Positions 39,323 through 48,907 of a DNA stretch of 64,000 nt are shown one piece after another. The number at the start of each line of letters is the position of its first letter. Position 1 is the first letter of the stretch. This DNA is from Thermoleptolyngbya sichuanensis A183. Its GTDB lineage: Bacteria > Cyanobacteriota > Cyanobacteriia > Elainellales > Elainellaceae. A model generated the notes under the pieces. The model saw nothing but the letters and a program-made list of their open reading frames with translations, had not been told where the DNA came from and did not search any database. The position numbers and the translations under genes are program-made. Location of the stretch: assembly GCF_013177315.1 (NCBI RefSeq), contig NZ_CP053661.1, positions 744,001 to 808,000 of the forward strand, given 5' to 3'.

Positions 39323-40911
39323 GCGTCGGATGGCAGGGCGGCTGGCAGGGCTGGCACCGCAGCCAGAAGGCCCCGATCGTCTTCGCCGCGCTCTTGGCGC
39401 TGTTGGGCAGTGGGAACCTGTCCACGGCGATCGCCCAAAGCCAAGTTCCTAAACCAGACCTTACCCAAAATCCAAAATCCAAAATCCAAAATCCCCAAAT
39501 CGCCCAATCTCCCGGCAGTTTCTGTGCGACAGATTTGCCAGGGCAACTGGACGCGCTGCTGAATGCAGAGCCTGTGCCGCGATCGCGCTGGGGCGTATTG
39601 GTGCGATCGCTCGACACGGGCAAAACGCTCTATGCCCGCGAAGCAGACCAGTTTTTCATTCCTGCATCCAATGCCAAAGTCTTCACCACAGCGGCCACGC
39701 TGACGGCCCTCGGCCCCGCCTTTCGCATTCGCACCTCTCTCTACCGCGACGCAAGCGACCGCGATGCGGCAGAAGCAGCAGAGGCAGGGCAAGTCCGGCT
39801 GCGGCTAGTGGGGCGCGGCGACCCTACGCTCACCACTGCCCAACTCGATGCGCTGACCACACAACTCAGGGCACAGGGCATCGCCCGCATCGATCGCCTG
39901 ACGGTCGATACCTCCTACTTCCAGGGCGACGAGGTAAACCCCAACTGGGACTGGGAAGATGCCCAGGCGGGCTACGGCGCACCCGTCAGCAGTGTGATGG
40001 TGGATGGCAATGCGATCGCCCTCCAGTTGGTTCCCCAAGCGCTGGGGCAGCCCCTCCGCGTCGTGTGGCGCGACCCGGCCGATGGCGCGGGCTGGGCCAT
40101 CGACAATCGCTCTCGCACTGTCGCCGCCAGCGAAGCCGAATTTACAGCCGTCCGCCGCGCCTTTGACCGACTGCTGCTGCGGGTGGGCGGCCAACTGCGG
40201 GTCGGCAGCGCCGCAGAGCCAGAAATCATCCCCGTCACCGATCCAACCCGCCACTTCATCAACCGACTGCGGCGCTCGCTCCGCAACCAGGGCATCGTGC
40301 TTGGCCCAGTGGCGATCGCCACCACGCCCACCCGCCTCACGGAACCCGAAATCGCCAGCATCGCCTCTGCCCCCCTGTCGGAATTGCTCAAACCCACCAA
40401 CGCCAACAGCGAAAACCTCTACGCCGAGGCAATGCTGAGAATTTTGGGCGCAGAGCAATTGCCCAATCAGTCCGCCAATAGTCTCTCCGCCGGAATCACG
40501 GCTCTCAAAGCAACCCTGACCCAACTGGGCGTATCCGCCGACAGCTACGCCCCTGTCGATGGTTCTGGACTGGCCCGCAAAAATCTGGCCAGCCCAGAAT
40601 CCTTGGTGGAAACCCTGAGGGCGATCGCCCGCACTCCCAACGCCCGCGTGTTTCGCGACTCGCTGGCCGTAGCCGGCAGCAGTGGCACCCTTCAAAACCG
40701 CTTCCGCAATACGCCCGTGCAGGGAAGGCTCTGGGGAAAAACCGGAGCCATCAGCGGCATCGCCTCACTGTCGGGCTATCTAGAGCCGCCCCAGCATCCG
40801 CCCCTGGCGATCAGCATCTTGGTCAATCATTTTGACCAGCCTGTGCGAACCGTCCGCCCAACGATGGACGAGCTGGTGCTGCGAATGGCGCGGGTACAAT
40901 CCTGCGAGTAA
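39319..40911 (+). CDS. dacB: D-alanyl-D-alanine carboxypeptidase/endopeptidase (PBP4)
   Basis: Class C low-molecular-weight penicillin-binding protein that trims peptidoglycan peptides. The TTG start overlaps the upstream stop by 4 bp. An N-terminal hydrophobic export segment ends about residue 39 (STAIAQ). It is followed by a low-complexity Asn-Pro-Lys-rich linker encoded by intergenic-type repeats, then the catalytic motifs: SxxK in IPASNAKVFTTAA, SxN in NANSENLYAEAM, and KTG in LWGKTGAISG. 530 residues, normal length. Acts in the periplasm. Confidence 0.92.
   Translation: MSVGWQGGWQGWHRSQKAPIVFAALLALLGSGNLSTAIAQSQVPKPDLTQNPKSKIQNPQIAQSPGSFCATDLPGQLDALLNAEPVPRSRWGVLVRSLDTGKTLYAREADQFFIPASNAKVFTTAATLTALGPAFRIRTSLYRDASDRDAAEAAEAGQVRLRLVGRGDPTLTTAQLDALTTQLRAQGIARIDRLTVDTSYFQGDEVNPNWDWEDAQAGYGAPVSSVMVDGNAIALQLVPQALGQPLRVVWRDPADGAGWAIDNRSRTVAASEAEFTAVRRAFDRLLLRVGGQLRVGSAAEPEIIPVTDPTRHFINRLRRSLRNQGIVLGPVAIATTPTRLTEPEIASIASAPLSELLKPTNANSENLYAEAMLRILGAEQLPNQSANSLSAGITALKATLTQLGVSADSYAPVDGSGLARKNLASPESLVETLRAIARTPNARVFRDSLAVAGSSGTLQNRFRNTPVQGRLWGKTGAISGIASLSGYLEPPQHPPLAISILVNHFDQPVRTVRPTMDELVLRMARVQSCE
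39466..39500. repeat. short repeat translated inside dacB
   Basis: Three to four units of AAAATCC plus CC variants form a perfect run inside the dacB frame. The same motif occurs in intergenic DNA at about 46.89, 47.83, 59.21 and 63.30 kb. Here it adds about 20 Asn, Pro, Lys and Gln residues between signal peptide and catalytic domain. Confidence 0.85.
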
Positions 40912-41147
40912 AACGCATCCCCCAAAGTGCTTTCAAAGTGCTTTCCCCCATTGCCCCACGAAGCACCCCTGCTCTATCTTCTTGTAAACGAAACCTCTCG
41001 CTTATACTAGAGATCTGTAGCAGGCGAGATGGCTCTGGGGTTTTGACCCATCGGTTAAGAATTCCTGTTTCTTCTTTCCAAGAAAAAATCGTCTCGTATT
41101 TGGTGCGATCGCCACAGCCCTTTAATTAAGTGCCACTTGGTGCGCTG

Positions 41148-43682
41148 ATGAAACTGTTCCGAGGATTTTCCAAACAGTTTGAACCGGGGCGGCAAAGACA
41201 TCGCTCTAAGCCAGGCAGTCTGCGCCCTAGCAAGCAAGCTGGTATCCCGCCGACTCGTTTTTCTAGCGAATATGCCAACCGTCTGTGGCTCCAGGTTTCC
41301 CAAGCGGCTCGGCTAGGGCAAGATTGGCTCTGTCCCCCGGCTCGTCGTCGCAAGTCTTCCTTTTCTTCGACCTGTGCCTATCCCCGGGCCTATGCGCTGC
41401 TGGCCGTGCTGACGCTGACGAGCGTGATTGGCTATCGGTTCTATAACGAGCCTCAGCTTGCCGTGGGCACCGTTGCTCCTCAAACGCTGCGGGCTCCGGA
41501 GAATGCAACGGTGCTAGATAGCAAGTCAACCGAAGAAAAGCGGATGGCTGCCCGCCTGGGTGCGCTACCTGTGCTGATGATCGATCCGGCGGTCAATCAG
41601 CGCATTTATCAATCCATTCAGCGCCTCCTAGACGAAGGGGACGCGCTGCGCCAGATGGCCGGGCCCTTCCCATACATCTCTACAGGTACTTTATCGACTG
41701 CGACGCAATCCTATCTCCGGCAAACCTCAAAGGCAGAGTGGGAATCGATCGTTGCGGCCGTCGAGTCAACTGCAAGCCGCCTGCCCTTGTCTTCTACTCC
41801 GGCAACCTCAAGCGGACGCGAGCCGTCGTCGCGGTCGGCTCAGCAGCTTGCCATTCTGGAACTGCAAAATCAGCGACGCTCGATGTCGGAAGAAGACTTT
41901 TCGGCACTAAAGCGAGTCATCGTGCGGGCCCGCCAAAACTATGCGATCGCCCTAGCGGAGCTGTCAAACACGCCGGAAGCAGGAGCCAGCCTCTATTCTC
42001 CTGCCGTGCTACAACTCTCTGATACCGAATGGCTGGATACCAAAGTCAAAATCCGTCGCGCCCTCGAACGAATCCTCACCCAGGGAGTTGCGCCTGGTCT
42101 GCCAAACAGCATTTTGAAAGATGCCATTCGCATTCAGATGGGAACCGACCTGCCCGCCAACACGTTGCCCCTGGCTAGCACGCTCCTGATTTCTGCCATC
42201 GAGCCAAACCTGATCCAAGACCCAGCCCAAACTCGACTCCAGGCAGAGCAGGCTGCCCAGGCAGTCGAGCCAGTCATGGTGACGATTCGTCGAGGCGAGG
42301 TGATTGTCGATCAGGGCGATGTCATTACCCAGGAAGGCTTTGTGCTGCTCGACCACTTTGGGCTGAGCCAGCGCGGCATTAACTGGTTTGGGCTGACCAG
42401 CTTCGCGGCCCTGGTGAGCGGCGGCGTGGCGGCATTTCTCCTGCTGGAAAGGCGCTTTCACCCCGGCTTTCGACGGCGCGACTATGTGCTGGTCATGCTG
42501 CTGGTGCTGAGTACCCCGGTGCTGCTGGCGTTTGGCGCCTCGACTACGACGCTCCCCGCCGTAGGGCTGCTGGTCAGCACGTTCTACGGATCGCCGCTAG
42601 GCGCAACGGTGGCTGCGTTTCTCAGCCTGGCCCTGCCGCTGGGGATGAATGTGGGCAGTCGCCATCTCTTTGCCAGCTCGGTCAGCAGCCTGCTGGGGGC
42701 GGTGATGGCGGGCCGACTGCGATCGCGCGAAGAACTCGCCCTGCTGGGCGGAGCCATCGGGCTAACGCAGGGATTGGTCTATCTGTTGCTGAGCCTGATC
42801 GTCAGCGGCGGCAGCGGCATTGTCTGGTACACCATCCTCATGGCCTCGTTGACGCAGGGCCTGCTGGGCGTTGCCTGGAGCATCGTCGCGCTGGGCATCA
42901 GTCCCTACCTGGAGCAAGCCTTTGACCTGGTGACCCCGATTCGGCTGGTGGAACTGTCGAACCCCAACCGGCCGCTACTCAAGCGACTGGCCGAAGAAGC
43001 TCCTGGCACCTTTCAGCACACGCTGTTTGTGTCTACGCTGGCGGAGGCAGCGGCCCGCGAACTGGGCTGCAATGTAGAACTGGTGCGGGCAGGAACGCTG
43101 TATCACGACATTGGCAAGATGCACGACCCGCTGGGCTTTATCGAAAACCAGATGGGCGGGCCTAACAAGCACGACAGCATTGACGACCCCTGGGTGAGCG
43201 CCAGCATTATTAAAAAGCACGTCACCGAAGGCGAGGCCATGGCCCGCCGCTATCGCCTGCCCCGCGCCATCCGCGCCTTTATTCCCGAACACCAGGGCAC
43301 GATGCTGGTCGGCTACTTTTTCCACGAGGCCCAGCAGCGCGTCAAAGCCAATCCATCGCTCATCCTTCGCGAGGCAGATTTTCGCTACGATGGGCCGATT
43401 CCTCAATCCCGCGAGACGGGCATTGTGATGCTGGCCGATTCCTGCGAAGCTGCGCTGCGATCGCTCAAGGATGCCACGCCCAAAGACGCGCTGGCGATGG
43501 TCAACCGCATCCTCTACGCCCGCTGGCAAGACAACCAGTTGGTCGATTCGGGCCTAGAGCGATCAGAAATGCCCCGCATTGCCGAAGTCTTTGTGCAGGT
43601 GTGGCAACAGTTTAACCACCAGCGGATTGCCTACCCGAAGGCGATCGCCGCCCCCAAAGCCCCAGCCGCAGAGGTAAAATGA
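41148..43682 (+). CDS. 7TM-HD phosphodiesterase (PgpH family)
   Basis: 844 residues from ATG 41148 (the frame is open to 41130). A first helix (about 75-95) is followed by an extracellular 7TMR-HDED domain of about 300 residues, about seven membrane helices (about 412-594) and a C-terminal HD domain with LYHDIGKMHDP (about 653) and later EHQGT. This is the architecture of c-di-AMP phosphodiesterase PgpH; that activity here is inference. A TATACT box with a weak -35 near 40990-41010 may be its promoter. Confidence 0.88.
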   Translation: MKLFRGFSKQFEPGRQRHRSKPGSLRPSKQAGIPPTRFSSEYANRLWLQVSQAARLGQDWLCPPARRRKSSFSSTCAYPRAYALLAVLTLTSVIGYRFYNEPQLAVGTVAPQTLRAPENATVLDSKSTEEKRMAARLGALPVLMIDPAVNQRIYQSIQRLLDEGDALRQMAGPFPYISTGTLSTATQSYLRQTSKAEWESIVAAVESTASRLPLSSTPATSSGREPSSRSAQQLAILELQNQRRSMSEEDFSALKRVIVRARQNYAIALAELSNTPEAGASLYSPAVLQLSDTEWLDTKVKIRRALERILTQGVAPGLPNSILKDAIRIQMGTDLPANTLPLASTLLISAIEPNLIQDPAQTRLQAEQAAQAVEPVMVTIRRGEVIVDQGDVITQEGFVLLDHFGLSQRGINWFGLTSFAALVSGGVAAFLLLERRFHPGFRRRDYVLVMLLVLSTPVLLAFGASTTTLPAVGLLVSTFYGSPLGATVAAFLSLALPLGMNVGSRHLFASSVSSLLGAVMAGRLRSREELALLGGAIGLTQGLVYLLLSLIVSGGSGIVWYTILMASLTQGLLGVAWSIVALGISPYLEQAFDLVTPIRLVELSNPNRPLLKRLAEEAPGTFQHTLFVSTLAEAAARELGCNVELVRAGTLYHDIGKMHDPLGFIENQMGGPNKHDSIDDPWVSASIIKKHVTEGEAMARRYRLPRAIRAFIPEHQGTMLVGYFFHEAQQRVKANPSLILREADFRYDGPIPQSRETGIVMLADSCEAALRSLKDATPKDALAMVNRILYARWQDNQLVDSGLERSEMPRIAEVFVQVWQQFNHQRIAYPKAIAAPKAPAAEVK

Positions 43683-43718
43683 GAATTCCAGGGATTAGGG
43701 TGTGTTTTATAGCCTTTT

Positions 43719-43795
43719 GATCCCCCTAGTCCCCTTAAAAGCTCCCCCCTTGCCTCCTTAAAAAGATCCCCCCTAGCCCCCCTTAAAAAGGGGGG
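43719..43795. repeat. C-rich interspersed repeat with inverted end
   Basis: Three units of about 22-25 bp (pattern GATCCCCCTAG...CCTTAAAA) end in a perfect palindrome CCCCCCTT-AAA-AAGGGGGG. This is a familiar cyanobacterial interspersed repeat; a diverged relative lies at about 49269-49400. The palindrome after the HD gene could act as a transcription stop; inference. Confidence 0.8.
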
Positions 43796-43945
43796 AACTG
43801 GGCTGGAGCGCTATCGACTTAGGGCAATCAACGACCTAGCTTTCAACCCTGTCCAGGTATCAACGGTGAGGCAATACCTGAATTCAACGCCGCTTCACCA
43901 CCTGTCCCAAGACTCAACCAAACCCTCTTCTACCTCTAAACCCCA

Positions 43946-45071
43946 ATGATCGATTCGTCCGACATCAAGCGCAGCATCGAACAGTTGTCCGATCGCCTGG
44001 GTCATACCCAGGACTATCTTTGACCTGCCTGCCCTCAACGCCAAAATTCAAGACCTAGAGCAGGTCGCCTCGCAGCCCGACTTTTGGGACAACCAGGCCC
44101 AGGCCCAGCGAGTGCTGCAAGAACTCAACGACCTAAAATCCCACGTTGAGCAGGTGCAGCGCTGGAAAACCACCCTGGACGATGCCCAGGCAGTGCTGGA
44201 ACTGTTGGAACTGGAATCTGACGAATCGCTGCTGCAAGAGGCGCAGGACAGCCTCAGCCAGATGAGCCGCGAACTTGACCAGTGGGAGCTTCAGCAGTTG
44301 CTCTCTGGCGAATACGACGACCGGGGTGCCGTGCTGACGATTAACGCTGGCGCAGGCGGCACCGACGCGCAAGACTGGGCCGAGATGCTGCTGCGGATGT
44401 ATACCCGCTGGGGCGAAAGCCACGGCTATAAGGTATCGCTGTCGGAACTGTCGGAGGGCGACGAAGCGGGCATCAAATCTGCCACGCTAGAAATTGACGG
44501 GCGCTACGCCTATGGCTATTTGAAAAACGAAAAGGGGACTCATCGCCTGGTGCGGATTTCGCCCTTCAACGCCAACGACAAGCGGCAGACCAGCTTTGCG
44601 GGCGTGGAAGTGATGCCGATTCTCGACGACTCCGTAGAGCTAGACATTCCCGAAAAAGACCTGGAAATTACCACCATGCGCTCTGGCGGCAAGGGCGGGC
44701 AAAACGTGAACAAGGTGGAAACGGGGGTGCTGGTGCGCCATCTGCCGACGGGGATTTTGGTACGCTGCACCGAAGAGCGATCGCAGCTTCAAAACAAGGA
44801 AAAAGCCCTGGCCCGTCTGAAGGCCAAGCTGCTGGTGATGGCCAAAGAGCAACGCGCCAAAGAAATTGCCGATATCCGGGGCGACATGGTAGAAGCAGCC
44901 TGGGGAAACCAGATCCGCAACTACGTGTTTCACCCGTACCAGATGGTGAAGGACGTTCGCACAAACGTCGAAACCACCGCCGTAACCGATGTCATGAACG
45001 GCGAACTGGATGCCTTTATTGAAGCCAGCCTCAGGCAGGAGAATCAGTTGGTCAGCCAAGCGGAGGTTTAG
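43946..45071 (+). CDS. prfB: peptide chain release factor 2 (programmed +1 frameshift)
   Basis: 374-residue release factor recognising UGA and UAA. Translation starts at ATG 43946. After 25 codons the frame meets CTT TGA (44018-44023), where a +1 shift is needed to continue as GAC at 44022 through to 45071. The SPF recognition tripeptide (RISPFNAND) and the GGQ catalytic loop ([15 protein letters not shown]) are both present. The shift site CTTTGAC is the classical one; an AGGA a few bases upstream may act as the stimulating Shine-Dalgarno-like element. Gene finders that ignore the shift begin too late, around 44112. Confidence 0.96.
44018..44024 (+). promoter_or_regulatory. RF2 autoregulatory frameshift site
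   Basis: The heptamer CTTTGAC: in-frame UGA slowly read when RF2 is scarce, so ribosomes slip +1 on CUU to UUU and make more RF2. Known mechanism in many bacteria; the heptamer is exact here. Confidence 0.95.
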
Positions 45072-45101
45072 GGCAGGTTTTTTGGAGGCAGCAGTCTCCA
45101 G

Positions 45102-46247
45102 CTATCCCTGAGGATTCAGGCTATCCTTCAGGGCATAGACGACCCGCTCCTGTTGCTCTGGGGTCAGTTCGGGGAACATGGGCAGCGATAGGACTTCATG
45201 GCAAAGCTGCTCCGTGATAGGGAAGGAGCCGGGGCCATAGCCCAGCGGTTCGTAGACCTTTTGCAGATGCAGCGGCAATGGATAGTAGATCATTGAGCTA
45301 ACGCCTTGCTGCTGCATAGACTGCCGGACGCGATCGCGGTATTCTCCACCCACAGTTCCCGCAGGCAGCGGCGACAGGCGAATGGTGTACTGATGCCAGA
45401 CGGGTTTGCCGCCAGGAATAGGCAACGGCGGAATCACACCCGGAATCGGGCGGAGCAGTTCTGTATAGCGAGCGGCGATCGCCCGTCGCTGCTCATTCCA
45501 GGTTTCCAGATACCGCAGCTTCACCTGCAAAATGGCCGCCTGCACCGCATCCAGACGGCTGGTGAGGCCGATCTCGTCGTGATAGTAGCGCGTGCGGCTG
45601 CCGTGTTCTCGCAGGGCGCGAATCCGAGCGGCGATCGCCGGATCGCTCGTCGTCACCGCGCCGCCATCACCGCAGGCTCCTAGATTTTTGGTAGGGAAAA
45701 AGCTAAAGCAGCCGACCTGCCCAATGCTGCCCACTCGCTGCCCGTTCCACTCGGCCCCGGCCGCCTGGGCGCTGTCTTCAATCACAATCAGGTTGTGGGC
45801 CTGGGCGATCGCCATGAGCCGCGTCATGTCCACAGGCTGCCCAAACAGATGCACCGGGATAATTGCCCGAGTGCGGGGCGTGATTGCCGCTTCGACCTGC
45901 GCCAGATCCAGGTTAAACGTGGCCGGGTCAATATCCACAAAGACAGGCGTTGCCTGGGCCTGACTAATGGTTTCTGCTGACGCGATAAAGGTAAACGGCG
46001 TGGTGATCACCTCATCCCCCGCGCCGATATCATATGCCCGCAGCGCCAGATAGAGCGCGTCTGTTCCAGAATTGCAGGCGATCGCCTCCGATGTACCAAT
46101 GTACGCCGCAAACGCCTGCTCAAACTGCTGCACCCGCGGCCCGTTGATATATTGACCCGAAGCCAGCACCGTCAGCACTGCTTCATTCACCTCAGCGCTG
46201 ATGGTCTGAAATTGCTGTGTTAGATCCAGAGGGGGAATCACGCTCAC
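45102..46247 (-). CDS. DegT/DnrJ/EryC1 family aminotransferase
   Basis: 381-residue PLP-dependent sugar aminotransferase-type protein. Motifs: CNSGTDALYLALRA, DIDPATFN, VIEDSAQAAGA and the PLP-lysine segment FSFFPTKNLGACGDGGAVTT (Lys about 190). Such enzymes aminate nucleotide-linked keto sugars for cell-surface polysaccharides or natural products; the sugar is unknown here. It converges with prfB across 30 bp and has no polysaccharide gene neighbours. Confidence 0.92.
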   Translation of the reverse strand: MSVIPPLDLTQQFQTISAEVNEAVLTVLASGQYINGPRVQQFEQAFAAYIGTSEAIACNSGTDALYLALRAYDIGAGDEVITTPFTFIASAETISQAQATPVFVDIDPATFNLDLAQVEAAITPRTRAIIPVHLFGQPVDMTRLMAIAQAHNLIVIEDSAQAAGAEWNGQRVGSIGQVGCFSFFPTKNLGACGDGGAVTTSDPAIAARIRALREHGSRTRYYHDEIGLTSRLDAVQAAILQVKLRYLETWNEQRRAIAARYTELLRPIPGVIPPLPIPGGKPVWHQYTIRLSPLPAGTVGGEYRDRVRQSMQQQGVSSMIYYPLPLHLQKVYEPLGYGPGSFPITEQLCHEVLSLPMFPELTPEQQERVVYALKDSLNPQG

Positions 46248-46470
46248 TCGCCTACACCAAAAAGAGATGGACTAGCCTTCAGACTCTATCTTCCCGTAAG
46301 TTCACGGCTGCGAGATCCCCAGATAGGGCAGTTCTTGCAAGTGCCAGGTGCCAGTCAGCGTTTCTTAAAGAAAACTTTCAAACCCCGCCCCCAAAAGCGA
46401 TCGCCCTGCACACCCGCTGATTCAGAGAAAATGCTAGTCTATCTGAACCATTTTGCACCAAGGCTTTGCC

Positions 46471-46704
46471 ATGAACTTGCACTTTCCAGAAGATGCCCTG
46501 ACTCTAGCCCTCATCCTAGGGGCGATCGCCCTCGCACTACCCCTGCTGGGCTGGCTGCTGCGCGTTGCCGGGTCGCTAATTAGCAGCGCCATCTCAATTT
46601 TGATCCTGCTGTTTTTGGTGAAGCTGGTGTTTGGGCTAAACCCTGACCAACTGTGGTATCAAGCTAGCCATGCTGTGCAAAAGCTAATATCCTCTATCGG
46701 GTGA
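46471..46704 (+). CDS. small membrane protein
   Basis: 77 residues from ATG 46471, which has an AAGG ribosome site (the frame opens at 46453). Two hydrophobic stretches: ALTLALILGAIALALPLLG and LISSAISILILLFLVKLVFG. The C-terminal LNPDQLWYQASHAVQKL may be amphipathic. No family recognised. Confidence 0.6.
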   Translation: MNLHFPEDALTLALILGAIALALPLLGWLLRVAGSLISSAISILILLFLVKLVFGLNPDQLWYQASHAVQKLISSIG

Positions 46705-46734
46705 TCAGCGGCATGGGGAAGAGGGAAGGGGGAA

Positions 46735-46935
46735 AGAACGAAGAGGGAAGAACGAAGAACGAAGAGGGAAAGCCTCTATTGGCTGATCAATAACGTTGAT
46801 CAGTGAGATTGATTAGAAGTAGAGGAACGCGGCTGCCCAAGTTTCTCCATGATCGATGGGAATCCCGGCATCTCTTAGCAGGACGATCCAAAATCCAAAA
46901 TCCTAAAATCCCCAATCTAAAATCTAAAATCGACA
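46735..46935. repeat. mixed short tandem repeats
   Basis: Intergenic space before tlyA. It contains GAAGAAC/GAAGAGG-like 7-bp units (about 46735-46768), as in the 13.6-kb array, and a second run of CAAAATC/TAAAATC units (about 46887-46935), as in dacB. No gene. Confidence 0.75.
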
Positions 46936-46959
46936 TGGGCACTCTTGGGGGGCGATTGC

Positions 46960-47775
46960 GTGGCGCGGCAGCGGCTGGACGCACAACTGGTAGAACTGGG
47001 GCTGTGCGAGTCGCGGCAGCAGGCACAACGGCTGATCCGGGCTGGCGAAGTGCGGGTTAACCAGCAGGTGATCGACAAACCGGGCACGGAAATTGACCCA
47101 ACTGCCCAGATCGAAGTCAAAGCGCGATCGCCCTTTGTTTCTCGCGGCGGCGAAAAGCTAGCCAAGGCACTGACAGACTTTCAAATCCCGGTTGCAGGGC
47201 GCGTGTGTTTGGATGGCGGCATTTCCACTGGCGGCTTTACCGACTGCCTGCTGCAAGCGGGCGCGGCGCGAGTCTACGGCATTGACGTAGGCTATGGTCA
47301 GGTCGCCTGGAGCATCCGCCAAGACGAGCGCGTGGTGCTGCGCGAACGCACCAATCTGCGCCACCTCACGCCCGCCGACCTCTACGGCCCAGCCGATCCA
47401 CATCCCGATTTGGGCGTGGTAGACGTATCCTTCATCTCTTTGACCAAGGTGCTACCCGCGCTGTGGAACCTGCTGGAGCCTCCCCGCGACGTGATTTTGC
47501 TGGTGAAGCCCCAGTTTGAAGTGGGCAAAGAAAAAATTGGCAAAAAGGGCGTGGTGCGAGAGGCGGCTGACCAAGCAGGGGCGATCGCCCAGGTGTTGGC
47601 CGCTGCCCAAACCCTCGGCTGGCGCTACGCCAATCTCACCTGGTCGCCCCTCGTCGGCCCCGCAGGCAACCTCGAATACCTGCTCTGGCTCAACCTAGAC
47701 AGCACCGAATCGCCCCCCGATGCCGCCGCCCTCAAAGCGCTGGCGCAAGCTGCACACTCTGCATTGAGGAATTAG
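46960..47775 (+). CDS. tlyA: TlyA family rRNA methyltransferase
   Basis: 271 residues from GTG 46960 with a GGGGGG ribosome site; an upstream TTG at 46945 is less likely. The N-terminal S4 RNA-binding domain (RLDAQLVELGLCESRQQAQRLIRAG) is followed by a Rossmann methyltransferase core with LDGGISTGGFTDCLLQ (SAM loop), YGIDVGYGQ and DVSFISLTKVLP. TlyA proteins 2'-O-methylate cytidines in rRNA; some are also called hemolysins. Same strand as the DUF1232 gene downstream. Confidence 0.9.
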   Translation: MARQRLDAQLVELGLCESRQQAQRLIRAGEVRVNQQVIDKPGTEIDPTAQIEVKARSPFVSRGGEKLAKALTDFQIPVAGRVCLDGGISTGGFTDCLLQAGAARVYGIDVGYGQVAWSIRQDERVVLRERTNLRHLTPADLYGPADPHPDLGVVDVSFISLTKVLPALWNLLEPPRDVILLVKPQFEVGKEKIGKKGVVREAADQAGAIAQVLAAAQTLGWRYANLTWSPLVGPAGNLEYLLWLNLDSTESPPDAAALKALAQAAHSALRN

Positions 47776-48005
47776 GAATCAGCAGGCAGGTTCCAAGAAT
47801 TAGACAGCAAACGAATGCTGCCCAAAATCCCTAATTCAAAATCCCTAATCCAAAATCCAAAATTTCTCGCCCATCCCTCACCCAAAGACTGGTTTTCACC
47901 CCCAAAATAGCCCGATAAACCGCACCTTTAAGCGCTTTCAAAACCCTGGGCAATCCGCGATGATGAATAACGTAAGGTCGTGGTCAAGCGAATCGAGTCA
48001 CTGAA
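47776..48005. repeat. intergenic short repeats of the AAAATCC type
   Basis: About 47820-47865 holds consecutive CCCTAATTCAAAATC / CCAAAATC units, the same repeat family as in dacB. No gene supported. Confidence 0.7.
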
Positions 48006-48260
48006 ATGAAGAAATTTTTTGCTCAGCCGTTTTATGGGTTGCTTCGCAAGCTGGTTGCCAACCCCAAGTACCGCTGGTGGATCGTCGGCGCATCGCTGAT
48101 TTATCTCATCAGCCCCTTCGACTTTTCCCCAGATATGATCCCGTTCTTGGGACAAATTGATGACGCGCTGCTCATCACGCTAGTTGCAACAGAACTGTCT
48201 CAGGCAGTGCTGCAATACAAAGCCAAAAGACAGCAAGAGCCGACCGAAGCGGAAGCGTAA
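48006..48260 (+). CDS. DUF1232 (YkvA) membrane protein
   Basis: 84 residues. One or two hydrophobic helices carry the DUF1232 signature: WWIVGASLIYLISPFDFSPDMIPFLGQIDDALL. The tail is polar and glutamate-rich (KRQQEPTEAEA). Function of the family is unknown. A hairpin with T-tract lies 136 bp downstream. Confidence 0.85.
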   Translation: MKKFFAQPFYGLLRKLVANPKYRWWIVGASLIYLISPFDFSPDMIPFLGQIDDALLITLVATELSQAVLQYKAKRQQEPTEAEA

Positions 48261-48395
48261 TCTAGCTCTGAGATCAGGAATTGGGCAGTTTTTCTCTCCC
48301 AATTCCTGAGGCTGAATGGATCGATGAATGTTTCGCTTATTCCGCTGTTCACTGAGTCCTATTCACTGAGTTATTGTACTGAGTCCTCACACCCG

Positions 48396-48422
48396 AAAGC
48401 GCCCAGTTGATGGCGCTTTTTT
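48396..48422 (+). terminator. rho-independent terminator
   Basis: Stem AAAGCGCC / GGCGCTTT with an 8-base loop followed by T tract (TTTTTTATT), acting on plus-strand transcription. Probably ends the DUF1232 transcript. Confidence 0.8.
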
Positions 48423-48508
48423 ATTAGAACAAGCCTTTCCAAAAACGCACTGACCCGAAAAGCTTTAATGCGTTACGCTGGCGCTAGTACATCCTACAAA
48501 TACTTGCT

Positions 48509-48598
48509 AGGACTTACGCAGTTGGACGATTTTTCGCGGACGCAGCCCGCGAAAAATCGTCCAAAACCCAAAGAGCCTATCGCAAGTGCGTAAGTCCT
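48509..48598. repeat. 90-bp MITE-like palindromic element, copy B
   Basis: Same termini AGGACTTACGCA / TGCGTAAGTCCT as copy A (32129), in the opposite orientation and matching over the whole length with a handful of substitutions. The middle is a strong stem (GGACGATTTTTCGCGG with CCGCGAAAAATCGTCC). A 6-bp repeat ACTTGC flanks it on both sides. Confidence 0.88.
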
Positions 48599-48625
48599 GA
48601 CTTGCAAAGAATTAGGATCATTTAC

Positions 48626-48907
48626 TTAGTGAACCAGGTCATTCCGAAATGCATGGACAACCATTTGCACGCGATCATTCACGCCAAACTTGTTAAAGAT
48701 ATTGCGAACGTGAACCTTTACAGTGTTTTGGCTGAGGTGTAGTCGTTTTGCAATTTCAGATGTGCGGCATCCATCGACGATAAGCTGTAGCACCTCTTGC
48801 TCACGCACCGAAAGGACGCTAGATGCTCGGCGACGGGCCTGCTTGACCGGGAGAAACGCGAGTTTTAGGTTAGGCGTTGCAAGTGGGGACGGACTGATGG
48901 GTTGCAT
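48626..48907 (-). CDS. LuxR-type HTH transcriptional regulator, no receiver
   Basis: 93 residues: a helix-turn-helix of the LuxR/NarL type (LSVREQEVLQLIVDGCRTSEIAKRLHLSQNTVKVHVRNIFNKFGVNDR) preceded by only about 30 residues and no receiver or autoinducer domain. Such single-domain regulators are common in cyanobacteria. An operator-like sequence resembling that of the neighbouring TetR gene lies upstream of its start at 49081-49104. Confidence 0.88.
   Translation of the reverse strand: MQPISPSPLATPNLKLAFLPVKQARRRASSVLSVREQEVLQLIVDGCRTSEIAKRLHLSQNTVKVHVRNIFNKFGVNDRVQMVVHAFRNDLVH

Noticed and set aside
39805-40695. 296-residue minus-strand frame
   Set aside because: Antisense of dacB with Gly-rich shadow composition.
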